NCBI GenBank assembly: GCA_025355175.1
Contig: JANYAF010000180.1
Location: forward strand, 1 to 37,672
Direction of reading: 5' to 3'
Origin: Deltaproteobacteria bacterium
Lineage (GTDB): Bacteria > Desulfobacterota > Syntrophia > Syntrophales > Smithellaceae
Length of the DNA stretch: 37,672 nt
Shown here piece after piece: positions 1-8,609 of the stretch. Both the position numbers and the translations under genes were made by a program. Numbering within the stretch: position 1 is the first letter of the stretch; each line of letters opens with the position of its first letter. The notes beneath the pieces are model-generated. The model was not told where the DNA came from. It saw only the letters and a program-made list of their open reading frames with translations, and did not search any database.

Positions 1-980
1 AATTCTTGCTTGACGTCGAGCAGCACCACCGGAATCCCGGCATTGGCAAAGCACATGGCGATGCCGCCGCCCATCGTACCCGCGCCCAGAATACCGACAG
101 ATTTGATTTCACGAGTCGGCTGGTCATCGGGCAGTCCCGGAATGCGGACGACTTCGCGCTCGGCAAAAAAGACATGACGCTGTGCCTTGGACTGATCGGA
201 TGCCTGTAATTCCGTAAATATGGCGCGCTCGCGTTTCATGCCTTCCGGGAAGGGTAATTCCGTAGCGGCCTTAACGGCTTCAATGCACTTGAATGGCGCG
301 ATAAAGCCGCGAGACTTGCGGGAAATGCTTTTGGCAAAATCATCGAATACGGTGGGAGAATCAGCTTTCGCCTCAAGCGAGCTTACTTTACGGATCGGCC
401 GTTTCTCGTCGACAACCTTTTTGGCAAAGAGCAACGCCGCCGCTTTCAGATCGCCATCGACGATTTCGTCGAGAATGCCCATGTCTTTGGCTTTGGCCGC
501 GGCAACCGGCGTGCCGGAGGTGATCATTTCGAGAGCCGCCTGGACGCCTGCCACGCGCGGCAAGCGCTGCGTGCCGCCGGCGCCGGGTAATAGCCCCAGT
601 TTGACTTCCGGAAGTCCCACTTTCGCGCTTGAAAGCGCGATTCGGAAATGGCAGCTAAGCGGAATTTCCAGGCCACCGCCCAGCGCTGTACCATGAATTG
701 CCGCGATGACTGGTTTGGGGGAATCTTCGATAAAATGGCAGACGTCCGGTAAATGAGGTTCCATGGGCGGTTTGCCGAATTCGCGGATGTCCGCGCCCGC
801 AATAAAGGTGCGGCCATCGCAAATGATGATCATGGCCGCAACGTCTTTATCGGCAATGCCCTTTTCAATACTCGCCTTAATGCCGGCGCGAACGGCCTGC
901 GACAGGGCGTTCACTGGGGGGTTGTTAACGGTAATCAAACCAATGTTGCCTTCTTTGGAAAACGCGACGATTTCTGCCAT
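1..980 (-). CDS. Bifunctional enoyl-CoA hydratase / 3-hydroxyacyl-CoA dehydrogenase, FadJ/EHHADH type (N-terminal part, runs off the window)
   Basis: I translated this frame from the ATG at 980 and it stays open to the window edge, giving about 326 codons. Residues 1-190 or so are a crotonase domain: IAGADIREF near 60-68 and GTALGGGLE near 97-105 form the oxyanion hole region, and PEVKLGLLPGAGGTQRL near 124-140 carries the second catalytic glutamate (E125). After a linker, a Rossmann motif GILGAGTMGGG opens the NAD-binding 3-hydroxyacyl-CoA dehydrogenase domain, which is cut off. The family hydrates 2-enoyl-CoA and oxidises the L-3-hydroxyacyl-CoA in beta-oxidation, or runs in reverse in fermentation. 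The start is supported by AAGGAG about 8 bases upstream. It is transcribed divergently from the cupin gene at 1162. The family call is firm; FadB versus FadJ versus monofunctional variants cannot be settled without the C terminus. Confidence 0.93.
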   Translation of the reverse strand, partial: MAEIVAFSKEGNIGLITVNNPPVNALSQAVRAGIKASIEKGIADKDVAAMIIICDGRTFIAGADIREFGKPPMEPHLPDVCHFIEDSPKPVIAAIHGTALGGGLEIPLSCHFRIALSSAKVGLPEVKLGLLPGAGGTQRLPRVAGVQAALEMITSGTPVAAAKAKDMGILDEIVDGDLKAAALLFAKKVVDEKRPIRKVSSLEAKADSPTVFDDFAKSISRKSRGFIAPFKCIEAVKAATELPFPEGMKRERAIFTELQASDQSKAQRHVFFAEREVVRIPGLPDDQPTREIKSVGILGAGTMGGGIAMCFANAGIPVVLLDVKQE

Positions 981-1161
981 AAGTCAAGCTCCTTTATCTT
1001 TATTTTGTATAATTTTTCGAAAAGGGATGGCACGTTGCCGGCCATTTGTCAAGATGCAATGGCCTTTATTCAGGCGAGTTTTTCACAATACAGTCTTGAT
1101 AAGTTTAAGGAAATAAGGTATTTTGAAAAAAAGATGTAGGATATTATTAAGGATAAGAGCG

Positions 1162-1515
1162 ATGATGTTTAACCAACAAAGCAAAGACGGCTATCATTCC
1201 AGGGTTAAAGGAATCGATCAGAAAACGCTGGTGTATGGCGAGAAAACACTGCTTGCGGAATTCCAGCTTGCAAAAGGCAGCATCGTACCGAACCATTTCC
1301 ATCCGAACGAGCAGACAGGATATCTGGTCAGTGGCCGTATAGTTTTTATCGCGGGCAACGAGCGATACGATGCGCTGCCTGGCGACAGTTGGTGCATAGC
1401 TGCAGGTGTTGAGCACCGTGCGGAAATCATCGAGGACTCAGTTGCTGTGGAGGTGTTTTCCCCGGTAAGGGAAGACTACTTGCCGGATAAAAATACCATG
1501 CGTGATAAAGAATGA
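1162..1515 (+). CDS. Small cupin-domain protein
   Basis: A single-domain cupin of about 117 residues. The first cupin motif is visible as [15 protein letters not shown], with the metal-ligand pattern H-x-H-x4-Q/E, and the second as [16 protein letters not shown], with the late histidine. I chose the ATG at 1162 (or 1165) over the in-frame start at 1123 because AAGGAT lies just upstream of 1162 and the extra 13 residues (KKRCRILLRIRA) look non-native. The gene is followed closely by the unrecognised gene at 1532 on the same strand, so they may be co-transcribed. Cupins of this size bind a metal and a small ligand or act as isomerases or dioxygenases. The sequence does not say which, so only the fold is claimed. 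Confidence 0.85.
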   Translation: MMFNQQSKDGYHSRVKGIDQKTLVYGEKTLLAEFQLAKGSIVPNHFHPNEQTGYLVSGRIVFIAGNERYDALPGDSWCIAAGVEHRAEIIEDSVAVEVFSPVREDYLPDKNTMRDKE

Positions 1516-1531
1516 AGAGAGGGCATCATCC

Positions 1532-2314
1532 ATGAAACAATTATCACTGACGCCGGCTGCCGGAAAGCGGTTGATCGGCAAGGCTATGGCCAAACACCCC
1601 GCAGTACTGACCGCACTGAAAGCCGGAACCGTTGTAGTCATTGCCGGAACAACGAACGGTTATGTGGCAGAAGAACTGCTCGCGGCCGTCGGACAGTCGG
1701 CGGATTTCCAGCGGGATCGCTTTTTTCGCGGCATTGTTTTGCCGCCGGCCCGGCCGAAAAAGGAAGACGGACGGCTTCCCGATGAAAGCGGTTTTCCCGG
1801 AGACGTGGTGATTAAAGACGGCGTCTGGCAAAAAGGCAAAACCATTTTTGATGTTGTTTCTGATTTGGCAGAAGGCGACGTGATTTTAAAAGGCGCTAAT
1901 GCTGTTGATTTAGAGACAAAGCGGGCGGCGATTTTGATCGGCCATCCGCAGGCGGGAACCATCGGTGTTTCACTTCCTGCGCATTACGGCCGGCGCGTGC
2001 GACTGATCATTCCAGTGGGTCTGGAAAAACGCGTTTCCGGCAATCTGGATGAGCTTGCGGCAAAAATCAATGAGCCGGGCGCGCACGGTCCAAGACTGCT
2101 GCCCGTGCCCGGTGAAGTCATAACGGAGCTCGAGGCCATTACCTTGCTGACGGGGGCAAAAGCGCAACTGGTTGCAGCAGGCGGCGTAGCCGGCGCGGAA
2201 GGCAGTATCTGGCTGGCGATCAGCGGCGAACCCTCACAGGAAAAAGGCGCGATGGCATTGCTTCAGTCGTTAGTTTCAGAACCTGCGTTTGACATGAACT
2301 ATAAATACCCATAA
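1532..2314 (+). CDS. Protein of unknown function, about 260 residues
   Basis: I do not recognise this family. The protein is soluble, has no signal peptide or membrane segment, and is rich in glycine/alanine strands such as [32 protein letters not shown] and [14 protein letters not shown]. These look like an alpha/beta fold with conserved glycine loops, but no catalytic signature can be named. A frame continues upstream to 1502 and overlaps the end of the cupin gene. I prefer the ATG at 1532 because the extra ten residues are charged and unstructured and AGAGAGG lies upstream of 1532. Its 3' end overlaps the convergent SDR gene by 16 bases. Co-direction with the cupin suggests a two-gene unit. 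Codon use looks ordinary, so it is probably a real conserved gene. Confidence 0.75.
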   Translation: MKQLSLTPAAGKRLIGKAMAKHPAVLTALKAGTVVVIAGTTNGYVAEELLAAVGQSADFQRDRFFRGIVLPPARPKKEDGRLPDESGFPGDVVIKDGVWQKGKTIFDVVSDLAEGDVILKGANAVDLETKRAAILIGHPQAGTIGVSLPAHYGRRVRLIIPVGLEKRVSGNLDELAAKINEPGAHGPRLLPVPGEVITELEAITLLTGAKAQLVAAGGVAGAEGSIWLAISGEPSQEKGAMALLQSLVSEPAFDMNYKYP

Positions 2315-3060
2315 GCCACCCAGCCGCCATCAACATTAACGACACTTCCCGTCATAAATGAAGACTCATCGCTTGCCATATATACAGCGATGCCGACCAT
2401 ATCCCCCACTTCTCCGATTTTTCCCATGGGAGTCCGTTTTTCAATAGCCGCCAGGGAAATCATGCCTTTTTCAATGACGCCTTCCACCAATTCCGTACGC
2501 GTATAGCCGGGCGCAATGGCGTTCACACGAATCTTCTTGGCTGCCCATTCTGCCGCCAGCACTTTTGTCAGCATGTTTGCCGCCGCTTTACTGGCGCAAT
2601 AGGCCAGACGTTCGGGTGCCGCCACGATACCATATATGGACGTGACGTTGATGATACAGCCGCCACCATGGGGAATCATGACCCGTGCTGCGGCCTGGCA
2701 CCCGTAAAAAACACCATAAAGATTGGTTTCCAGGGCATTTTTCCAATCTTTCGTGGAAAGACTTTCCGAAGGGTGGGCCATGGATACCCCGGCATTGTTA
2801 ACCAAAATATCGAGATGGCCGTATTTCTCCACCGTTTTTTCAATCACGTCATTAACGCTTTCCGGATTTCGCACATCCAGAGGCAGGGCTATGGCCTCTC
2901 CGCCGGACGCCTTGATATCTTTTGCGATGCGTTCCAAAAGATCAATAGAGCGGCTTGCCACAACGACGGCAGCTCCTTCTTTTGCATAAGCTATAGCGAT
3001 GGCTTTGCCAATGCCCTTGCTGGCGCCCGTAACAATTGCCACTTTATCTTTAAGTCTCAT
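2299..3060 (-). CDS. Short-chain dehydrogenase/reductase (FabG-like SDR)
   Basis: A classical SDR of 253 residues. The NAD(P)-binding motif TGASKGIG is at residues 11-18, the structural NNAG at 88-91, and the catalytic triad is S141, Y154 and K158 (YCASK). The family reduces or oxidises a carbonyl or hydroxyl on many substrates. FabG similarity alone does not assign it to fatty-acid synthesis, because no acp, fabD or fabF gene is nearby. It lies 210 bases downstream of the Liv substrate-binding gene on the same strand, so it may handle the imported compound, but the spacer is full of palindromes (3081-3247) that may end transcription. AGAGGATGG precedes the ATG. The 3' end overlaps the convergent unknown gene. 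Enzyme class is certain, substrate unknown. Confidence 0.93.
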   Translation of the reverse strand: MRLKDKVAIVTGASKGIGKAIAIAYAKEGAAVVVASRSIDLLERIAKDIKASGGEAIALPLDVRNPESVNDVIEKTVEKYGHLDILVNNAGVSMAHPSESLSTKDWKNALETNLYGVFYGCQAAARVMIPHGGGCIINVTSIYGIVAAPERLAYCASKAAANMLTKVLAAEWAAKKIRVNAIAPGYTRTELVEGVIEKGMISLAAIEKRTPMGKIGEVGDMVGIAVYMASDESSFMTGSVVNVDGGWVAYGYL

Positions 3061-3080
3061 TCCATCCTCTTTCTTTTAAT

Positions 3081-3247
3081 CCCGCTTAAGCGGGACGAGC
3101 GTTAATTCTCCGCAGCTTGCTGCGAGATGGTAGATTAGCCACTCCAGTTGCCCAAGCGTCACGCCCATGCAGCTTTCGTTGCCTTCCCTCCACCCATTTT
3201 ATACGGGATGACCCCTTTCATCACGAGTGTTGCCAGGGGTCATCCCG
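3081..3247. repeat. Cluster of three inverted repeats between livJ and the SDR gene
   Basis: Three palindromes sit in one spacer. CCCGCTTAAGCGGG at 3081-3094 is a perfect 14-bp palindrome. CGCAGC-TT-GCTGCG occupies 3111-3124. A 13-bp perfect inverted repeat pairs 3204-3216 (CGGGATGACCCCT) with 3235-3247 across an 18-base loop. The last lies 23 bases beyond the livJ stop and could fold as a terminator or mRNA-stabilising hairpin for the liv transcript, but no T-run follows it. The packing of unrelated palindromes is typical of dispersed REP-like intergenic elements. Confidence 0.7.
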
Positions 3248-3269
3248 TCAGGAGGGGGAATGAGTTATA

Positions 3270-4484
3270 TTACTGCATCTTGCAGTTCGTTTCCGCACAG
3301 GGTACTTCTACCGACTTGACGGAAGCGCTGCCGATCGGTGCCTCAAAGGCATGGTCGAAATATTTTGTCTTTTTTACAATTTCCGTGTACCAGAGGGGCA
3401 TCTGCGCCTGGTGATCACAGGCCCGCATGGTCCAAAGACCGGCCGGACCGTCATAGGTCAGGCCTTCCCAGGCTTTGATGACAGCCGCTACATCCGTTGT
3501 TCCGGCTTTCTTAACCGCTTCAGCCCAGAACATGGTGGCAATGTAGGCTTTCCCGCGTAGCCAGGTCGGGTAATATCCTTTGTCTTTGTAGAATTTGGCG
3601 ACAAAGGCCTCATTCTTTTTGGTGGGAATGGACAGCGTGTAAACTTCTGCGCCCATGTTGCCGATCATCAATTTATCATCACCCAGCGCCTGAATGGTGA
3701 ATTCGTCGTTGATATAATAGGAGAAAATTTTCTGGTTCATGCCCATGGGACGCCCCTGTTTGAGCAGCAGGGTAAGGTCGTTGCCCCAGTTCGGCGTAAA
3801 GATCACATCCGGTTTTGCCGCGATAAGCTGACTGACATAGGGACCATAGTCTTTGGTGCCGGCCGGATGATAGAGTTCGGCCACTATTTTCGCGGAGGGG
3901 TTCACCTGAGCAAGTTTCTTTTTAAAGGCTGCCAGAGCTTCCTGACCAAAGGAGTAATCCTGGGCGATAATGGCGACTTTCTTGTAGCCTTTCTTCCCGA
4001 TCAGTTCGGCCAGCGCGTAGGATTGCTGGTCCGTGTTAGCGCAGGTTCTGAAGAAGTTTTTGCTGCACTTCACGCCCGTCATGCTCGCTGCCGCCATTCC
4101 ATAGGTGTACATGATGACATTCTGTTTTTCGGCCAACTGTTGCATGGCCGCACCGACAGAACTTCCCGTACCGCCGCAGAAGAACTTCACACCGTCTTTC
4201 AGAATTAGGTTCTGAGCTTTGCGGGTCGCCACATCGGGTTTAAGTTCCGAGTCGAGCGGGATCACTTCCACTTTCTTGCCCAGCAGTCCGCCGCTCTCAT
4301 TGATGACTTTTGCGGCATACACGACACCGTCGAGATAACGTTCTCCGATATCCTTAAACGATCCGGAAAGCGGCTCCGTAACCCCGAGCTTGATCGTGTC
4401 CTCGGCTGCCGCGGCGAAAACCGGCACGAACAGCATAAAGACCATGGAAAGAAAACACAAACTGTAAACCAATTTCTTTTTCAT
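3270..4484 (-). CDS. livJ: Branched-chain amino acid-type ABC transporter, periplasmic substrate-binding protein (LivJ/LivK family)
   Basis: A 404-residue protein with a clear Sec signal peptide: KKK, then a hydrophobic stretch, ending near VFAAAAED. The mature start TIKLGVTEPLSGSFKDIG is typical of the Peripla_BP_6 / Liv-binding family, and the two-lobed type I fold is implied by its length. It would capture a ligand in the periplasm and deliver it to LivHM. AGGGAGG stands a few bases upstream of the ATG. It is the distal transport gene, separated from livF by 126 bases containing a hairpin, which may allow separate expression level or processing. Family members also bind amides, urea or aromatic acids, so the ligand should not be assumed to be leucine or valine. 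Confidence 0.93.
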   Translation of the reverse strand: MKKKLVYSLCFLSMVFMLFVPVFAAAAEDTIKLGVTEPLSGSFKDIGERYLDGVVYAAKVINESGGLLGKKVEVIPLDSELKPDVATRKAQNLILKDGVKFFCGGTGSSVGAAMQQLAEKQNVIMYTYGMAAASMTGVKCSKNFFRTCANTDQQSYALAELIGKKGYKKVAIIAQDYSFGQEALAAFKKKLAQVNPSAKIVAELYHPAGTKDYGPYVSQLIAAKPDVIFTPNWGNDLTLLLKQGRPMGMNQKIFSYYINDEFTIQALGDDKLMIGNMGAEVYTLSIPTKKNEAFVAKFYKDKGYYPTWLRGKAYIATMFWAEAVKKAGTTDVAAVIKAWEGLTYDGPAGLWTMRACDHQAQMPLWYTEIVKKTKYFDHAFEAPIGSASVKSVEVPCAETNCKMQ

Positions 4485-4560
4485 AAAATACCTCCCTTAT
4501 TTGTTGTTCATCTCTTTTAAACACCTATCAACTCTGTATATGCAAGCAACTCAAAGTTAC

Positions 4561-4604
4561 GACCAAAACGGTAACCCGCTCCGGCCGGAAACCTGCCGTT
4601 GGTC
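4561..4604 (-). promoter_or_regulatory. Intercistronic hairpin between livF and livJ
   Basis: On the + strand GACCAA (4561-4566) plus CGG (4569-4571) pair with CCG (4596-4598) plus TTGGTC (4599-4604), with a two-base bulge. The loop contains the palindrome CCGGCCGG. It begins 7 bases after the livF stop. There is no T-run, so I read it as a processing or stability structure for differential expression rather than a simple terminator. Confidence 0.45.
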
Positions 4605-4610
4605 TTGTTG

Positions 4611-5321
4611 TTATACTTCCAGGTAATTTTTTCTCACATCCTCTGCCGCCAGAAGCTCCTCAGTGTTTCCGGAAAATACAATCTGGCCCTTGCTCATGAT
4701 GTAATAGCGGTCGGCGACTTTGATGGCCGCTTTGAAGTTCTGTTCCACCATCAGAACGGTTACTCCCGATTTTCGAACGGTAGCCAGCATCTCCAGAACG
4801 TCCTTTACAATCAGAGGCGCCAGACCTTCCGTTGGCTCATCAACCAGAATAACACGGGGATTTCCCATCAGCGTCCTCACGACAGTCAACATCTGCTGTT
4901 CACCGCCGGAAAGATGACTGCCTTTGTTGTTGCACCTTTCCTGGAGGCGGGGGAAAAGACCATAAACGCGGTCGATAGTCCAGCCTCCTTCCCCGGCGCT
5001 TCCTTTTTTCCCGCTTTTCATTCCCATCAAGAGGTTCTCGTGAACGGTGAGACTGCGGAAAATCCGTCGGTCCTCGGGGACATAGCCGATACCAAGGCGG
5101 GCGATCTCATAGGGTGCAAGGCCTACCAATTCCTGATCATGGAATCGAATGCTGCCCTGTTGCGGTTTCACGACACCCATGATGCTCTTTAAAGTGGTGG
5201 ATTTGCCGACGCCGTTTCTCCCCAGGAGGCAGACTATTTCTCCTTCTTTTAAATCCAGGGAGACGCCGTGCAGAATATGGCTTTTGCCGTAGTAACTGTG
5301 AATATCTCTGATTTCTAACAT
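4611..5321 (-). CDS. livF: Branched-chain amino acid-type ABC transporter ATP-binding protein LivF
   Basis: A 236-residue ABC ATPase. Walker A GRNGVGKS lies at about 34-41, the signature LSGGEQQ follows near 140, and Walker B VILVDEPTEGL comes just after. Length and the PEDRRIFRSLTVHENL segment are typical of LivF, the smaller of the two Liv ATPases. It works as a heterodimer with LivG under the LivHM permease on the cytoplasmic face. Its ATG is 2 bases past the livG stop, and the ribosome binding site GGGGAAGGA lies inside the livG end, so translation is probably coupled. Confidence 0.95.
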   Translation of the reverse strand: MLEIRDIHSYYGKSHILHGVSLDLKEGEIVCLLGRNGVGKSTTLKSIMGVVKPQQGSIRFHDQELVGLAPYEIARLGIGYVPEDRRIFRSLTVHENLLMGMKSGKKGSAGEGGWTIDRVYGLFPRLQERCNNKGSHLSGGEQQMLTVVRTLMGNPRVILVDEPTEGLAPLIVKDVLEMLATVRKSGVTVLMVEQNFKAAIKVADRYYIMSKGQIVFSGNTEELLAAEDVRKNYLEV

Positions 5322-5323
5322 AT

Positions 5324-6067
5324 TTATCCTTCCCCCAGATAGGCGTCCTTGACGCGCTGGTCATTTCGAATTTTGTCCGGCGAATCGGAGACGAGAATTG
5401 TCCCGTAGTGGAGAACGGAAATGGTGTTGGCGAGCGAAAAAACGACTTCCATATCGTGCTCGATAACAATCAGGGTGCGGCCGGCCGTTACCTTGTCGAT
5501 CATTTTGATGGCCTGGTCTGTTTCTTCTCGCGTCATCCCCGCGGTGGGTTCGTCAAGAAGAATCAACTCCGGTTCCGTGGAAAGGGTGATACCAATTTCC
5601 AGCGCTCTCTGCTGGCCGTAAGACAGTGAACTGGCCGGTTGGTCCTTGACATCCGAAAGGCCGACCTCTTCGAGGATGGCCTCCACTTTTTCACAGATCT
5701 TCCGGTCGGAACCGGGCTTTTTGAAGAAATGATATCGTAAGCCGTAACGGGAGCGGACTCCGGAGAGAATGTTGTCGAAGACGCTCAATTCCTGGAAAAC
5801 GTTTGTAATCTGGAATGACCGTGACAGACCGCGGTGGTTCAGAATGTGAGAGGGTTTCCCCGATATGTCCTTTCCCTTGAAAAGGATAGCCCCGGATGAT
5901 GGTTTGAACTTGCCGCTGATAATGTTGAACAGGGTTGTCTTTCCCGCACCGTTGGGGCCGATGACGGCATGACGTTCCTTTTCTTTGACTTTGAATTCCA
6001 CGCCGGTCAGGACCTTTAACCCCGAAAAGTCTTTGTGAATATTCTGGATATGAAGATAATCGCTCAT
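5324..6067 (-). CDS. livG: Branched-chain amino acid-type ABC transporter ATP-binding protein LivG
   Basis: A 247-residue ABC ATPase. Walker A GPNGAGKT is at 37-44, the signature LSYGQQRALEIG follows, and Walker B LILLDEPTAGM is downstream. The C-terminal extension IVLIEHDMEVV-like segment (here LIVIEHDMEVVFSLA) and the DSPDKIRNDQRVKDAYLGEG tail are the usual LivG ending. It pairs with LivF to power import. The start overlaps the livM stop by 4 bases (ATGA type), which marks tight coupling within the operon. Nothing is missing from the nucleotide-binding motifs. Confidence 0.95.
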   Translation of the reverse strand: MSDYLHIQNIHKDFSGLKVLTGVEFKVKEKERHAVIGPNGAGKTTLFNIISGKFKPSSGAILFKGKDISGKPSHILNHRGLSRSFQITNVFQELSVFDNILSGVRSRYGLRYHFFKKPGSDRKICEKVEAILEEVGLSDVKDQPASSLSYGQQRALEIGITLSTEPELILLDEPTAGMTREETDQAIKMIDKVTAGRTLIVIEHDMEVVFSLANTISVLHYGTILVSDSPDKIRNDQRVKDAYLGEG

Positions 6068-7068
6068 GATGTCACTTCCTCAACCCCGGCGGCATTATCG
6101 CCGTTATTGTCTTTCTTGCCGAATAACCTTTGCCAGGCATTCATAATCACATTGGACAGGCCGCCGGGAACATACAGAACCATGAAGACAAAGATGATCC
6201 CCATAAACAACGGCCAGCGATCCGTAATATTGCTCAGGTAGTTCTGGAGAATAATATAGACGAAGGCGCCCAGAATGGGTCCCCAGAATGTCTTTGTTCC
6301 TCCGACAAAAGCCATGAGCAAAACAGCCGTCGTCATATCAATGCTGACGGCTGAAAGGGAAACAAACTGAAAATGGAGCGTGTAGAAAACACCGGCAAAC
6401 CCGGCGATGACACCGGTAAAGGTAAAAAGAATCAGGCGGCTTATATTCGTGTTGTATCCCAGAAATTTCATACGGTCCTCGTTTTCACGCATCAAGAGAA
6501 CCGTCTGGCCCATCGCCGTATGTGTAAAATACCAGCAGAAAAGAATGGATGCACCCATAATAACCAGTGTCAGGTAATAAAAGTTTGTCAGGCTGTTCAT
6601 GGGAATGGTCGTAAAGCCCAGTGCAAGATCGGGCCGGGTCAGGCTCAATCCGTCGTCGCCGCCGGTTACGGAATGCCATTTTGTTGCTACAGCATAGAAA
6701 AGGGCATTGAAGGCCATGGTCAGCAGGGCAAAGTAGGATCCCTTATGCCGTAAGAGAAGACCGCCCAGGACAAAGCCGCAAACCAGCGTAGCGGCGATGC
6801 CGATCAACATAACGTTCCACAGGGATATTCCGGGAATATGAATAACCGCTACGGCCGTTGCGAAGGCACCCAGGCCGAAAAACGCGGCATGACCAAACGA
6901 GAGAAGACCGGCGTAACCGAGAAGAAGATTGTAACTGACGGCATAAAGCGAGAAAATAATGATCTCCGTCAACATGTTCAAGTGATACTGTTTAAGGACG
7001 ACGGGCATAAAAGCTCCCGCCAGGAATAATGCGACAATAGCAATTAAGGATATGCTTTTCTGTTTCAT
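6064..7068 (-). CDS. livM: Branched-chain amino acid-type ABC transporter permease LivM
   Basis: A 334-residue polytopic membrane protein with about nine or ten hydrophobic segments. The family landmarks GYAGLLSFGHAAFFGLGAFA in the first third and the late VGGTKTFWGPILGAF segment mark it as the LivM-type permease. It forms the transmembrane channel with LivH. The ATG shares one base with the livH stop (TAATG junction) and the gene overlaps livG by 4 bases, so livH-M-G-F are tightly packed. The C terminus ends in a short charged cytoplasmic tail. Confidence 0.95.
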   Translation of the reverse strand: MKQKSISLIAIVALFLAGAFMPVVLKQYHLNMLTEIIIFSLYAVSYNLLLGYAGLLSFGHAAFFGLGAFATAVAVIHIPGISLWNVMLIGIAATLVCGFVLGGLLLRHKGSYFALLTMAFNALFYAVATKWHSVTGGDDGLSLTRPDLALGFTTIPMNSLTNFYYLTLVIMGASILFCWYFTHTAMGQTVLLMRENEDRMKFLGYNTNISRLILFTFTGVIAGFAGVFYTLHFQFVSLSAVSIDMTTAVLLMAFVGGTKTFWGPILGAFVYIILQNYLSNITDRWPLFMGIIFVFMVLYVPGGLSNVIMNAWQRLFGKKDNNGDNAAGVEEVTS

Positions 7069-7931
7069 TATTGTTCCTCCCCAAATAGCCCGGAAGGCTT
7101 AACGATTAAAACGATAGCCATGAGCAGGTAAATCAGGGCCACCGACAACTTGGGGATCAGGAGAACACCGAAGGACTGAAGTTGGCCGATGAGCAGCGCG
7201 GCCACCACGGCGCCGCCCAGGCTTCCGAAACCGCCCACGACGATTACGACAAAAGCATCCAGCAGAATTTCCTGGGCCATGCCCGGAAATGTTGAAAGAA
7301 GCGGCCCCGCAATCACGCCGGCAAATCCTGAAAGCGCCGTGCCGAAGGCGAAGACACCCATAAACACGAGAGGTACGTTCACCCCCAGGGTATTGGTCAT
7401 TTCACTGTCGTTGACGGATGCCCGGAGGATAATACCCAGACGGGTCTTATAAAGGATAAGGGCCATGACCGTGCCGACAAAAATGGCGCAAATAAAAATG
7501 AAGATACGATAGATGGGATACGTGATGCCGAAAATCGGGACGGTCCCGCTGAGGAATCCGGTGATGTTGACGGCCAGGGGATAATTACCCCAGTGCCATT
7601 TTACCAGCTCCGTGATGATGTAAGCCAACCCAAAGGTCAGGAGAAGTTCCTGTACATGGCCGTATTTGTGCACACGTCGCATAAGAAAACGCTCGATCAG
7701 CGCTCCGATGACAAAAAGGATCAGGGGGCACAGGATCAAGGCCATCCAGAATTGGCCGGTGAACTGCATGATAATGGTATAGGAAAGATAAGCGCCCACC
7801 ATGTACATGGCCGCATGGGCAAAGTTCAGGACGTTCATCATCCCGAAAATAAGGGTGAGGCCCGCCGAGACAAGAAAAAGAAGTCCGGCATACGCAAGGC
7901 CGTGAAGAAAAAAAACGGGAATGTCACTCAT
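7068..7931 (-). CDS. livH: Branched-chain amino acid-type ABC transporter permease LivH
   Basis: A polytopic permease of about 287 residues. Typical LivH segments are GLTLIFGMMNVLNFAHAAMY near the N terminus and VVGGFGSLGGAVVAALLIG toward the end. I place the start at 7931 (MSDIPVFFLHG) because AAAGGAA lies 6 bases upstream. A frame open to 7970 would add 13 charged, unlikely residues. It partners with LivM. It is the first transport gene, 84 bases downstream of the XRE-cupin regulator on the same strand, so regulator and transporter may share a transcript. Confidence 0.93.
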   Translation of the reverse strand: MSDIPVFFLHGLAYAGLLFLVSAGLTLIFGMMNVLNFAHAAMYMVGAYLSYTIIMQFTGQFWMALILCPLILFVIGALIERFLMRRVHKYGHVQELLLTFGLAYIITELVKWHWGNYPLAVNITGFLSGTVPIFGITYPIYRIFIFICAIFVGTVMALILYKTRLGIILRASVNDSEMTNTLGVNVPLVFMGVFAFGTALSGFAGVIAGPLLSTFPGMAQEILLDAFVVIVVGGFGSLGGAVVAALLIGQLQSFGVLLIPKLSVALIYLLMAIVLIVKPSGLFGEEQ

Positions 7932-8015
7932 TAGGGTTCCTTTCTTTTTACAGACGTTGCCTTGAAACAAAGGCTTCGCTCCCCCTGCATGGGAAGATTC
8001 TGCATTTCATCAATT

Positions 8016-8597
8016 TTATTGACTGCGGGGGCTGAAAATGACCATGAAACACTTAACCCCCTTGTCTCCTACAGACTCCCCGAAATGGGGAATCCCGGAA
8101 TCAAAGTAAACGCAGTCACCCTCTGCAACGATGAACTCTTCTGCGCCATGGAGAAACTTCATGGTTCCCTCCAAAATAAAGAGTATCTCCTGGCCTTCAT
8201 GCTGATAAAGCGTTCGTTTCTTTGGATGAACCGGAAGCGTCAGAATAAAAGGCTCCATCATCTTGTTGGTGAATTTATGAGCCACGGATTCATAGGAATA
8301 CTCAAAATTTGTGCCGTCCCTTATGATCGAGACCCGCTCCCCTTTTTTTACAAGACAGATGGAGGTGGCCGGGTTTTCTTCTCCCAGGAGGCTGGAAATA
8401 GTGATGCCGAGGGCGCGGGTGATTGTCCCCAGCGTGGAAACAGGGGGCGCCTTTTGGGATTTTTCCACTTTAGATAAATACCCTTTGGTGAAACCTGTCC
8501 TCAGGGCAAGGCTCTCCAGTGTGATGCGTTTCTTGTTTCGGGCTGACTTTATTCTTTTTCCAATTTCCGACTCAACAATGGCTGGTTTTTGTTTCAT
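8016..8597 (-). CDS. XRE-family transcriptional regulator with C-terminal cupin domain
   Basis: About 193 residues in two parts. An XRE/HTH_3 DNA-binding domain covers roughly 10-70 (IGKRIKSARNKKRITLESLA, then TGFTKGYLSKVEKSQKAPP). A cupin sensor domain covers roughly 110-190 (LYQHEGQEILFILEGTM, AEGDCVYFDSGIPHFGE). This architecture is the SutR/PuuR-like class that senses small ligands in the cupin pocket. I prefer the ATG at 8597; an upstream TTG at 8642 would put the start inside the likely promoter. A TATAAT only 12 bases upstream of 8597 implies a very short leader or none. It sits at the head of the liv genes and probably controls them and itself. The ligand is unknown. Confidence 0.9.
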   Translation of the reverse strand: MKQKPAIVESEIGKRIKSARNKKRITLESLALRTGFTKGYLSKVEKSQKAPPVSTLGTITRALGITISSLLGEENPATSICLVKKGERVSIIRDGTNFEYSYESVAHKFTNKMMEPFILTLPVHPKKRTLYQHEGQEILFILEGTMKFLHGAEEFIVAEGDCVYFDSGIPHFGESVGDKGVKCFMVIFSPRSQ

Positions 8598-8609
8598 GAT
8601 AGGATACCA

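Noticed and set aside
220-696. Open reading frames on the + strand inside the first kilobase
   Set aside because: The - strand frame encodes a continuous, motif-rich FadJ-type protein through the whole stretch, so these are antisense shadows.
3081-3247. CRISPR array
   Set aside because: The palindromes differ in sequence and do not recur with regular spacers.
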